Source of the DNA: an uncultured Mucilaginibacter sp.
GTDB lineage: Bacteria > Bacteroidota > Bacteroidia > Sphingobacteriales > Sphingobacteriaceae
Direction: 5' to 3'
NCBI GenBank assembly: GCA_903864275.1
Contig: CAIPFE010000019.1
Coordinates: 285,808 to 349,807 of the forward strand
DNA: 64,000 nucleotides
Made by a program: the position numbers and the translations under genes. Numbering within the stretch: position 1 is the first letter of the stretch; each line of letters begins with the position of its first letter. This document shows, one piece after another, positions 19,019-26,787 of this stretch. A model generated the notes under the pieces. The model made no database searches, was not told the origin of the DNA, and worked only from the letters and a program-made list of their open reading frames with translations.

Positions 19019-20123
19019 ATTTATCATTGCTTTAACTGCTATGGTTATGGGCATAAGCTTGCTAAGCTCATGTGATTCCGGCAAAAAGGAAAAAAACGAG
19101 CAGGCACAAACTGTAAAACAGGAAAACGCAATCGACACGCCAACGGTTGTGGCAGTGCCCGTTAAAAAGGGGAAATTAAGCACTACTATTGCTATACCCG
19201 GCGAATTGACGCCTTACCAGGAAGTCGACCTGTATGCCAAAGTGAATAGCTACGTGAAAACACTTTTGATTGATATAGGTTCGCAAGTGCACCAGGGGCA
19301 ATTATTGGCAGTGCTGGAGGCGCCCGAGATCAACTCGCAGTTAGCCCAGGCCCAATCTCACATAAAACAAATGGAGGCTGTTTATTTTGCCAGCAAAGCC
19401 ACCTACGACAGGCTTTACAGCACCAGCAAAACTCCCGGCACTGTTTCGCAAAACGACCTTGAACAAGCCGAAGCAAAAAAGAATTCGGACTATGCCAATG
19501 TTGAAGCCGCAAAATCGTCCCTTAAGGAAGTGGCCGCAAATTTGAATTACCTGGAAATAAGGGCGCCTTTCGATGGGGTGATCACTTCGCGTAATGTAAA
19601 CCTTGGTGCTTATGTTGGGCCGGGCGGTAAAAGTACCGATCCGCTATTTGTATTGCAGGACCAAAAACGCCTGCGTTTAGTAGTGTCGGTGCCAGAAATT
19701 TATACCGGCGGATTAACAAGCAAAAGCGACGTGAGCTTTTCGGTAGAAGCTTTGCCAAACCAAAAATTTACAGCCCAGGTTAAACGCCTTGCCGGGGCAC
19801 TTGATGTAAAATTACGGTCGGAGCGCCTTGAGATGGATGTTTTTAATAAAGACAAAAAATTATTGCCCCACATGTTTGCCGAAGTCGACGTACCCTTACC
19901 ATCACGCGACAGCGCTTTTATCGTGCCAAAAACAGCCGTTGTAACTTCAACCGAAAAGGTATTTGTGGTAAAATTGCTGAATCATCATGCGGTATGGGTT
20001 GAGGTTAAGAAAGGTTTTCAGTCAGGCGACCTGATGGAAGTTTACGGCGATTTGAAGGCGGGCGATAATGTCGCCAAACAAGCCACTGATGAGATCAGGG
20101 ATGGATCGGTTGTCAGAGATTAG
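18999..20123 (+). CDS. RND efflux periplasmic adaptor (membrane fusion lipoprotein)
   Basis: The best start is the ATG at 18999 (MNNLKNKF), which puts a lipoprotein signal directly before the lipobox LLSSC. An ATG at 18981 adds six residues (MSHCII) that weaken the signal. The 374-residue protein has the barrel-sandwich hybrid halves (LYAKVNSYVKTLLIDIGSQV and NLNYLEIRAPFDGVIT) around an alpha-helical hairpin, then beta-barrel and membrane-proximal domains, as in AcrA/MexA proteins. It links the pump to the outer-membrane factor. Its final codons and stop (AGAGATTAG) are the first word of a repeat tract. Confidence 0.92.
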   Translation: MNNLKNKFIIALTAMVMGISLLSSCDSGKKEKNEQAQTVKQENAIDTPTVVAVPVKKGKLSTTIAIPGELTPYQEVDLYAKVNSYVKTLLIDIGSQVHQGQLLAVLEAPEINSQLAQAQSHIKQMEAVYFASKATYDRLYSTSKTPGTVSQNDLEQAEAKKNSDYANVEAAKSSLKEVAANLNYLEIRAPFDGVITSRNVNLGAYVGPGGKSTDPLFVLQDQKRLRLVVSVPEIYTGGLTSKSDVSFSVEALPNQKFTAQVKRLAGALDVKLRSERLEMDVFNKDKKLLPHMFAEVDVPLPSRDSAFIVPKTAVVTSTEKVFVVKLLNHHAVWVEVKKGFQSGDLMEVYGDLKAGDNVAKQATDEIRDGSVVRD

Positions 20124-20155
20124 TGGTTGGAGATTAGAGATTAGTTCGGAAGCCG
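20115..20155 (+). repeat. AGAGATTAG-type short-word repeat at the adaptor stop
   Basis: The words AGAGATTAGTGGTTGG, AGATTAGAGATTAG and TTCGGAAGCCGGAA follow one another. The first one contains the adaptor stop codon (20121-20123). The same words recur at 57757-57830. Confidence 0.65.
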
Positions 20156-20330
20156 GAATAAACGCGGATCCTGATTTCCAGGAATCAGAGCGAAAAATCA
20201 GTGTAACCGTTCTATAATCGGTGCAATCCTTTATCAATCACAATGAAAAATAGCACGAAGCCGCTATGAGTCGGTTTTAGACTAAAAGCACCTGAAAATT
20301 TGAAAGATTTAGGGCTAAAATATATTAAGG

Positions 20331-20371
20331 TAAAACGCCTTGCCATTTGTTTTGACAGGGCGTTTTACTTA
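20331..20371. terminator. Bidirectional terminator between adaptor and RRM genes
   Basis: TAAAACGCC (20331-20339) pairs with GGCGTTTTA (20359-20367). The stem carries A on the left and T on the right, so it can work for both convergent genes. It lies 14 nt beyond the RRM gene's stop. Confidence 0.75.
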
Positions 20372-20380
20372 TTTTATATT

Positions 20381-20776
20381 TTACCAGCGGCTGCCGCCAC
20401 CGCCACCACGGCTGTCTTTATTGTAGCCACCGCCACCGCCGCCACGGTTTCCACCGCCGCCGCCATAGCCGCCACCGCCGCTACGGTTTCCACCATAACC
20501 GCCGCCGCCACCGCCTCTGCGGTCATTTGGCTTCTTTTCCTCGGCCTGGCTTACAGCAATTGATCTGCCTTTAACTTCAGCGCCATTTAAACCGGTGATC
20601 GCTTTTTGAGCGCTTTCATCATCGGGCATTTCAACAAAGCCGAAGCCTTTGCTCCTGCCTGTCTCACGGTCACTGATTAATTTTACGGTGCTAACTTCAC
20701 CATAGGCTTCGAAAAGCTCTCTTAAATCGGCTTCCTCTAATTGAAAAGGAAGGCTTCCTACGAATATATTCATCAA
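20381..20776 (-). CDS. Glycine-rich RRM RNA-binding protein
   Basis: A 131-residue protein with one RNA-recognition motif in residues 1-80: RNP2 is NIFVGSLPF and RNP1 is KGFGFVEM. The remaining 45 residues are a Gly-rich tail with Arg and Asn (RRGGGGGGYGG repeats). Bacteria of this type use such proteins as RNA chaperones, often cold-induced as in cyanobacterial Rbp proteins; that regulation is known of relatives and not shown here. The tail is encoded by a GC-rich, repetitive stretch that also opens long false frames on the other strand. A -7 element lies 55 nt upstream. Confidence 0.92.
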   Translation of the reverse strand: MMNIFVGSLPFQLEEADLRELFEAYGEVSTVKLISDRETGRSKGFGFVEMPDDESAQKAITGLNGAEVKGRSIAVSQAEEKKPNDRRGGGGGGYGGNRSGGGGYGGGGGNRGGGGGGYNKDSRGGGGGSRW

Positions 20777-20830
20777 AATTTAATTTATAATGAGCAAGTC
20801 TAATTTTTGCTTGCTACCTTTTATTATCAC

Positions 20831-20838
20831 CAAATATA
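20831..20838 (-). promoter_or_regulatory. -7 element TATATTTG for the RRM gene
   Basis: On the minus strand this reads TATATTTG, a full match to TAnnTTTG, and would leave a leader of roughly 45-50 nt. The nearest TTTG upstream (plus 20866-20869) is 27 nt away, too far for a standard -33 box. Confidence 0.5.
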
Positions 20839-20902
20839 GTAATAGATATTTTATGATTACTGTTACAAATAGTAAATACTTTTTAGTTATTTTAAAAAAA
20901 CT

Positions 20903-21355
20903 CTAAATAACCTGTTTAATTTGATATATTTTGTCGTTTAACTTAAATTCATCCCCTGCTTTTTGCCCATTCAGCATCAATCCTATCGGCGAGGCCGGGG
21001 AAATTGCAAAATACGCTTCGTTATTAACTTTTAAAACACCAACACTTACCGCAATATAAAAATTGCCATTATTGGTAGTAATCAAACTGCCTGTACCTGC
21101 CTTATCGGTAACAACGTTGGGATTTATTTTGTTTAATGCTATTTTTAATTTATTTGCTTCGGTTAGCTGCCCTATATTCCGGTTAGTTTCCTGCTGCATC
21201 ATCTCGCGGCCGGTTTCATATTTATCGCCCGCGCTGCTTTTGGTATCATCGTTTGATGATCTTTGCGCTTCATCAATGGCCAATTGGGCGGCTTCCATAC
21301 GTTTTTCAACATAGTCAAGGCATAGGTTGTACAATTCTTGTTTTAATCCGCTCAT
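20903..21355 (-). CDS. GreA/GreB C-terminal-like protein
   Basis: A 150-residue protein. Residues 1-75 form a charged helical hairpin (KRMEAAQLAIDEAQRSS and EMMQQETNRNIGQL), and residues 85-150 resemble the GreA C-terminal domain, with ISPASPIGLMLNGQKAGDEF matching the SPxGxxLxGxxxGD motif. GreA-family proteins bind in the RNA polymerase secondary channel and rescue stalled complexes. Such short Bacteroidota members are often given the label 3-oxoacyl-ACP synthase, which nothing in the sequence supports. The coiled coil lacks an obvious paired acidic tip, so transcript-cleavage activity is uncertain. Confidence 0.7.
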   Translation of the reverse strand: MSGLKQELYNLCLDYVEKRMEAAQLAIDEAQRSSNDDTKSSAGDKYETGREMMQQETNRNIGQLTEANKLKIALNKINPNVVTDKAGTGSLITTNNGNFYIAVSVGVLKVNNEAYFAISPASPIGLMLNGQKAGDEFKLNDKIYQIKQVI

Positions 21356-21411
21356 TATTGCCCCTAAGATATAGATTGTTGGTGTAGTCCGAAAATCAAG
21401 TTAGCGATTCG

Positions 21412-22122
21412 TTACAACACCCCGAATTTATTCGCAGCGTCAACAACATTCTGACGGTTGCCCCGGCTTAATGGCAGCTTATGTTCATTGATGCGGATGT
21501 GCTGCGCGTCAATGGTGTTTATTTTAGTAATTGCTGCCAGGTACGATTTGTGTATGCGTACAAACATGTCTTTCGGAAGGATAGCCTCCGCATTTTTTAG
21601 GCTTGAGTAAACTGTGAATTTTGCGGTTTTTGTAATGATGTGTATATAATTAAGCATTGACGCGACATACAATATATCCTCAAATGCTATTTTTTCATAT
21701 CGCTGGTTAGTTTTCACATAGCAAAAATCTGGCTCATGTTTTATTTTCCTGATATGGTCGAACCCGGAGATCCTGGCGTAAACTTTTTCGGCAGCTTTCA
21801 AAAATCGCTCATAGATTACCGGTTTCATCAGGTAGTCGGCAACATCGAGTTCAAAGCCATCAAGGGCAAATTCGGGATAAGCGGTGACCAGTATTACCTG
21901 TTGAAACAGATTGGCTTGCCGCAAAAACTGTAAACCGGAAGTTTGCGGCATTTTTATATCTAAAAAAATCAGGTCGATGGCCTCGTTCTCTATTATGTTT
22001 TGTGCGATTGAAGCATTGCGGGCGCTGCCTGATAATTTTAAAAAAGGCAGCCGGGCAATATAATTTTCAATATGCATCCGGGCCAGGGGCTCGTCGTCAA
22101 TAACCAAACAATTCAATATCAT
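21412..22122 (-). CDS. LytTR-family response regulator
   Basis: A 236-residue regulator. The receiver domain has the acidic pocket D9-D10-E11, the phosphorylated Asp55 in LIFLDIKMP, and the Thr/Lys switch (LVTAYPEFA, YLMKPV). The LytTR DNA-binding domain (about 130-236) has the typical core DILYVASMLNYIHIITKT and FVRIHKSYLAAI. Its gene overlaps the sensor kinase gene by 4 nt (ATGA), so the two are one unit with the kinase first. LytTR regulators bind as dimers to direct repeats; no such site was identified with confidence here. Confidence 0.93.
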   Translation of the reverse strand: MILNCLVIDDEPLARMHIENYIARLPFLKLSGSARNASIAQNIIENEAIDLIFLDIKMPQTSGLQFLRQANLFQQVILVTAYPEFALDGFELDVADYLMKPVIYERFLKAAEKVYARISGFDHIRKIKHEPDFCYVKTNQRYEKIAFEDILYVASMLNYIHIITKTAKFTVYSSLKNAEAILPKDMFVRIHKSYLAAITKINTIDAQHIRINEHKLPLSRGNRQNVVDAANKFGVL

Positions 22123-23153
22123 TTTAGCCTGATTTTAAGATTGACGATATAAATATCGCCATTTACACTGGTTGTCAAGGCATACTGGTCCCCGTAAATC
22201 AGCTGCAAACGTTTGAGCACATTATTTAAGCCGATGCCTTTATTTGAATACCCGTTTGATGTATCGACCGGTAACATAGTATTGGTGCAATGAAAATAAA
22301 GGGTGTCACCATCAAACTTTAACGCGGCTTTAATAAAATTTGGCCTGTCATCATAATCCGACACATATTTGAAGGCATTTTCAATAAACGGCACGATCAA
22401 TAAAGGGGCAATCGTAAGTCCGGCGGGTACATCACCAAATAAAAACTCCATTTCACAGTTTTCTTTGCGGATGCTTTGCAGGGTAAAATAGTTTTTGAGG
22501 TATTCAATTTCTTTGTGAACCGGAATACGATCTGCATCACATTCATATAACTGGAAGCGGAGCAGCTCAGCAAGTGCTGATAAGGTGTTTTTAGTTTCTT
22601 TTGACCCGGACTCTAACTGTGCATACAAACTGTTTAGTGAATTAAATAGAAAATGAGGATTTATCTGCGATTTAAGATAGATCAGTTCGGCAACAGATTT
22701 TTCTTTTTCCATTCGTTCTATCCGTTTGCTCGATCGTACCCAGTCAATAGCGAGATAGGTGATACATCCGGCTAAAGTGCCCAATAGTGCAATAAAGAAG
22801 CGGTTGTATTGCAGATCTTTATACGTCCAATAGAAGTTAAAATGGATGGGAACTATGTTGTGTTGCAGCATAAGCCACATAACAAAGGAATGTAAAGCGC
22901 TTAATGCAATAACGAGTACAAATAGAGAAAATATAAATAACCCCAATCGTTTTCTTTTGAAATATAAAGGCATCAAATAGCTGAATACGATATAAAAAGC
23001 TGTTATTATAAGACTTAAGTCGAGGGTTGTAAAGTAGAGCCTGTTTAAGGGATTGTCAATATAAAAATAAACAATACGGTTCCATATAAAAAAGAAACAG
23101 GTCCAGAAAAGGATATGAATAACGGATTTACGCATAATATCACAAGTTATCAA
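22119..23153 (-). CDS. LytS/YehU-type sensor histidine kinase
   Basis: A 344-residue membrane kinase. Four hydrophobic segments fill residues 10-135, followed by a short coiled coil and the His_kinase domain with phospho-accepting His167 in QINPHFLFNSLNSL. The ATPase part has PLLIVPFIENAFKY (N box) and GIGLNNVLKRL (G box). No extracellular sensor domain is visible, so the signal may be sensed in the membrane. A second Met (M7) could also be the start. It is divergent from the HExxH protein gene, with 177 bp between the two starts. Confidence 0.93.
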   Translation of the reverse strand: MITCDIMRKSVIHILFWTCFFFIWNRIVYFYIDNPLNRLYFTTLDLSLIITAFYIVFSYLMPLYFKRKRLGLFIFSLFVLVIALSALHSFVMWLMLQHNIVPIHFNFYWTYKDLQYNRFFIALLGTLAGCITYLAIDWVRSSKRIERMEKEKSVAELIYLKSQINPHFLFNSLNSLYAQLESGSKETKNTLSALAELLRFQLYECDADRIPVHKEIEYLKNYFTLQSIRKENCEMEFLFGDVPAGLTIAPLLIVPFIENAFKYVSDYDDRPNFIKAALKFDGDTLYFHCTNTMLPVDTSNGYSNKGIGLNNVLKRLQLIYGDQYALTTSVNGDIYIVNLKIRLK

Positions 23154-23330
23154 TCAATAATTTAATGTTGCTGAAATTTATATTAAATGTCGCTTTTTCG
23201 GGATGAACGGTTTGATAAGGTTGCGGATATTGCATTGATATAAATTTTAAGGCCGGTCATATAATTTTTATCACCAAAATCATGTATTGAAACGATAATT
23301 GACTATTAATCAATACGTCAATTAAATATT

Positions 23331-24635
23331 ATGAAAACAAAAACAGGCATTGCATTATTCTTATGTGCCGTCCTGGGGCAAAGAGGCACGGTGCTCGCTC
23401 AAACTGCTGATTCAATAGCTGTTCGGGCTGTAATGTATTTTCACGAAGCTGAACAAGCGGCCGCCAAACAAACAACCTGGCCCCGGAAACTTTACGGGCC
23501 AATGCTATTTGTGGATGATAGTACGCATACTGCCTGGGCAAATATGCCCGATACGGGAGGCATATTAAAGCGGGATGGCGAAATTTATAAAGGCACATTG
23601 CCAAAGTCAATGATCATTGCCAATACCAGTATTAACTGGGGTGGAAAAAGATGGTCAATGATCCGCTGGCCTCTTCCGGCGGATAAAAATGACCGCCTGA
23701 GCCTGGTACTGCATGAGTCGTTTCACCGCATACAGGACGATTTCAATTTACCAGCCCACAGTCCCACCGCTGATCATTTAAGTACCCGGGAAGGGCGTAT
23801 ATACTTCTTCCTTGAATTGCAGGCGCTTAAAAGCGCGCTAAATAAGCCCCGGGACAAACGGAAGGGCGACCTTGTGAGCGCCCTGTTATTTAGAAAAAAG
23901 CGACAGCTGCTTTTCCCCGGATCATTTAACAATGAGCAACTATTGGAAGCCAATGAAGGCCTTGCTGAATACACCGGCGTTATACTTGGTCGTAAAAAGG
24001 AAGGCGTTATTAGGTATTTAAACACAGTAATTGATAGCGCTGAAAAAAAGAAATCGTTGATCCGCTCGGCGCCATACATTACCGGGCCTGTTTACGGGTA
24101 CCTGCTGCATGATGTGGATACATTGTGGACTTTAAAAGTTGATTCCAATAACAAGTTCACTGACCTTATCAGGAATTATTACAGAATTGCAGCTATCCCT
24201 GGAAATATTGATGCGGAAGTAAATAAAAGATCGGCGAGGTATAATGGGGCCAGGTTCACAGCCTCTGAAAATTTAAAGTACGCCGAACATCAGGAACTCG
24301 AAAAACAATATATTGACGAGTTCGCCGTAAAACCGGTGCTCGTTATTGAATTAAAAAAGATGAATATTGGTTTTAACCCGGGTAATTTATTTGACCTGGG
24401 AAAATACGGCACGGTTTACCCCACGATGACCATAACTGATAACTGGGGCGAATTAAATGTAACCGGTGGCGAGGGGGCTTTGATGAAGGATTGGCAGGTA
24501 GTTTTTTTGCAGGCAAAAAAAGATATAGCATTAACCGCCGGTAAAACTGTAGAAGGCGTGGGATGGAAGTTAAATCTTGTAGCAGGCTGGAAGATCGTGC
24601 AGGATGGTTTAAATTATAAGTTAACGAAAGAATAA
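23331..24635 (+). CDS. Secreted protein with an HExxH metalloprotease signature, family not recognised
   Basis: A 434-residue protein with signal peptide MKTKTGIALFLCAVL cut near VLAQ. Residues 127-133 read LHESFHR, a zinc-binding HExxH (His128, Glu129, His132). About 80 residues later LLEANEGLAEYTG offers Glu209 or Glu213 as the third ligand, the gluzincin pattern. The region between is helical and basic. The last 100 residues look like a beta domain (GKYGTVYPTMTITDNWGEL). I do not recognise a named family. A soluble periplasmic or exported zinc peptidase is the best reading; a non-catalytic metal protein is possible. It is divergent from the LytS/LytTR operon and ends at a strong terminator. 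Confidence 0.7.
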   Translation: MKTKTGIALFLCAVLGQRGTVLAQTADSIAVRAVMYFHEAEQAAAKQTTWPRKLYGPMLFVDDSTHTAWANMPDTGGILKRDGEIYKGTLPKSMIIANTSINWGGKRWSMIRWPLPADKNDRLSLVLHESFHRIQDDFNLPAHSPTADHLSTREGRIYFFLELQALKSALNKPRDKRKGDLVSALLFRKKRQLLFPGSFNNEQLLEANEGLAEYTGVILGRKKEGVIRYLNTVIDSAEKKKSLIRSAPYITGPVYGYLLHDVDTLWTLKVDSNNKFTDLIRNYYRIAAIPGNIDAEVNKRSARYNGARFTASENLKYAEHQELEKQYIDEFAVKPVLVIELKKMNIGFNPGNLFDLGKYGTVYPTMTITDNWGELNVTGGEGALMKDWQVVFLQAKKDIALTAGKTVEGVGWKLNLVAGWKIVQDGLNYKLTKE

Positions 24636-24692
24636 CCGGTATTTTATGGTAAAATTTTAGAAGAGGATCGATTTGGGCCTGCCTGAAAAATA

Positions 24693-24725
24693 AAAGCCCC
24701 CTTGCACTCGCTGCTTGGGGGCTTT
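24693..24725 (+). terminator. Rho-independent terminator
   Basis: AAAGCCCCC (24693-24701) pairs with GGGGGCTTT (24717-24725) across a 15-nt loop. It lies 57 nt after the HExxH protein gene. The T run is inside the stem, a common form in this group. Confidence 0.8.
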
Positions 24726-25015
24726 CAACCTAAACCTTATCACAATTATAAATGCGAGGTGCATCTATAAAATTAACTAACGTTTGATATTCACCTATTG
24801 TTTTAACGAAAAGGAAAAATTTACGAATTAATGATAATTCATGATTAATAGTCCCGATGATTTAATTATCTACGATAAAATAGCCATAATTGTCACTTAA
24901 AAAAAACCAACCATCATTTGTTTTGTTTACCCAACATAGGATTAAAATAAATTTAGATCGCCGTGTTACAATGTTTAAAAAGGCTGCGTAATATAGTTTA
25001 ACCAATATCAGGATT

Positions 25016-25171
25016 ATGAGCAAAATAAGTAAAAAGGAAGGTTTGGAAGCTTACGGAACCACTTTGATCCTTCTTTCAATTTTAATAGCGGTGATGAGCC
25101 TCGTAATTTTTATGCCGTTAAAAAGCGATAAACTTGCTGATAACAGCAAAGTTGCAAGCTATTCAAAATAG
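25016..25171 (+). CDS. Small single-span membrane protein, 51 residues
   Basis: ATG at 25016 and stop TAG at 25169-25171 give a 51-residue protein. A charged start (MSKISKKEG) precedes a hydrophobic span of about 20 residues (LILLSILIAVMSLVIFM), and a polar tail SDKLADNSKVAS follows. This is a plausible small inner-membrane protein with the N-terminus inside. No family is recognised. It lies alone between a terminator and the first T9SS gene, with about 290 bp of AT-rich sequence upstream. The open frame, the positive-inside pattern and the codon use support it, but there is no homology evidence. Confidence 0.55.
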   Translation: MSKISKKEGLEAYGTTLILLSILIAVMSLVIFMPLKSDKLADNSKVASYSK

Positions 25172-25298
25172 CTGTCTGATAAACTGGTATTCTCGTCGAT
25201 CATAAATTATCTCCACCAATTGGTAAGGGTTATTAATGCGCCATCACTTATGGTTTGTTTCTGATTATTACAAAATTTTCAGACAGAAATTTTTATAA

Positions 25299-25330
25299 TT
25301 GTATCTTGTTGCAAATTCAGATAAAATTTG
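25299..25330 (+). promoter_or_regulatory. Probable promoter of the first T9SS gene
   Basis: TTG (25299-25301), a 20-nt spacer and TAAAATTTG (25322-25330), close to the TTG/TAnnTTTG consensus but with one extra base in the -7 box. It ends 11 nt before the ATG, so the leader would be very short. Confidence 0.4.
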
Positions 25331-25340
25331 TAGATGAATT

Positions 25341-26624
25341 ATGAAAAAGAAAGGTGGTATATTATATATAACTGCCCGGTACTTTTTATTCTCCGTGAAA
25401 ACCCCCGCCCGTTTAAAAAAGAATTTTTCACTGGTCATTTTAGTTTTGCTGTTATTCAATAGCGTAATTGCGCAAACATGCACTTTGATCAATACCATCC
25501 CTGCTACGCCGCCCTCATCAGGTGTGCTTGATGCGCTGGTCAGCGCAACTAAACCCGGTTATTATTCTGTTTTAGGTACAAATATTTATGACTCCTATGA
25601 TATTAACGGACGCGGGGATTCAACAGCGGTTTCACCTTCCAATCTTTTCTGGATAAATTACGATTCAAATCCAACGGGCCCCCTCAACCGTTGTGGGGTT
25701 TGGGGCCAATCAGACCCTAAAAAGCTTGGCTTTAGTGTTTGTTTAAACATTCCTGCAGATAAAGCTTATTATATGGGTTTTGCTGCTGATAATAGCGGCA
25801 TACTTAATATAGACGGACAGGTTGTCCTGCAGGGCTTAGGTTTTTATTCATGGGGAATATATAAAATTTCGTTAACACAAGGGAAACACCTGGTTGAATT
25901 TAAAGTAAACAACTTTGGGGGCAGCGGCGCACTTGGTTTCGAGATATATGACAACACTAAAGATCAGATTATCAATGCGACTTCGAACAGTGACCTGAAT
26001 ATTGTTTTCAGTACACAAAACCAGATAGGTTTGCCCGTCCAGGAGGGGGATCCCGAAACTTCATATTCCTGCCCGGTTGGCTATATACCCGACTACTGCT
26101 CTTCAGCTGTGCCCATGTGCACCCAGTTCACCCCCGTTAACGTCAAAAAACCTGATCTGGGCGCCGATATAAACTTGTGTTTCGATGACTCATTCATTTT
26201 AAGCCCTGCCCCGGGCACATTTACCAGTTATTTATGGCAGGACGGCAGCACGATGCCAACCTTTAAAGTTACCCAGGCCGGTACTTATTGGGTAAAAGTA
26301 ACTTACGACAATGGGTGCTCGTCATCGGACACGGTGGTAGTTAAAGTTATAGGGTGTCTGCCTGCAGTGATACCTAATACCTTTACGCCAAATAACGATG
26401 GAATAAACGATACCTGGAAAATTGACGGACTAGCGGGCTATACCAATTGTTCCGTTTCTGTTTATACCAGGTGGGGTCAACTGGTATTTAAAAGCACGGG
26501 GTACCCTAAACCATGGGATGGAAAGTCAAATGGCAAGGATTTACCTTTCGGTACCTACTATTACATTATTGATTTGAAAAACAATGCGCCGCCAGTTTCA
26601 GGGAATGTAACCATTGTACGGTGA
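25341..26624 (+). CDS. T9SS type B sorted surface protein (gliding-type C-terminus)
   Basis: A 427-residue exported protein. A long basic N-region precedes the hydrophobic core LVILVLLLFNSVIAQ. Residues 50-230 form a beta-rich cargo domain that resembles a PA14 or lectin-like fold (AYYMGFAADNSGILNIDGQ). An Ig-like module (about 272-335) follows, and then the type B sorting domain, with PNTFTPNNDGINDTW and RWGQLVFKSTGY, ending in NVTIVR. This C-terminal domain directs export through the type IX secretion system and attachment to the cell surface. The next gene carries a nearly identical C-terminal half on a different N-terminal cargo. Confidence 0.88.
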   Translation: MKKKGGILYITARYFLFSVKTPARLKKNFSLVILVLLLFNSVIAQTCTLINTIPATPPSSGVLDALVSATKPGYYSVLGTNIYDSYDINGRGDSTAVSPSNLFWINYDSNPTGPLNRCGVWGQSDPKKLGFSVCLNIPADKAYYMGFAADNSGILNIDGQVVLQGLGFYSWGIYKISLTQGKHLVEFKVNNFGGSGALGFEIYDNTKDQIINATSNSDLNIVFSTQNQIGLPVQEGDPETSYSCPVGYIPDYCSSAVPMCTQFTPVNVKKPDLGADINLCFDDSFILSPAPGTFTSYLWQDGSTMPTFKVTQAGTYWVKVTYDNGCSSSDTVVVKVIGCLPAVIPNTFTPNNDGINDTWKIDGLAGYTNCSVSVYTRWGQLVFKSTGYPKPWDGKSNGKDLPFGTYYYIIDLKNNAPPVSGNVTIVR

Positions 26625-26787
26625 ATTTTTGCTTTTTCATCTATATAGTTTTCTCCTCTAAAAAGGCGACAAGCCCGAACGTATTGATATTGATTGTTTT
26701 ATATAAAAACACTATATTGTTACCTGTTTTCCGAACGGAAAATACCCGTTTAGACGACATACCTGATAAATTTTGACTGCTCCCCTG

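Noticed and set aside
20300..20563. Long Ala/Thr/Val-rich frame on the plus strand opposite the RRM protein gene
   Set aside because: It is the reverse of the Gly-rich repeats of a clear RNA-binding protein and has the low complexity expected of such a shadow.
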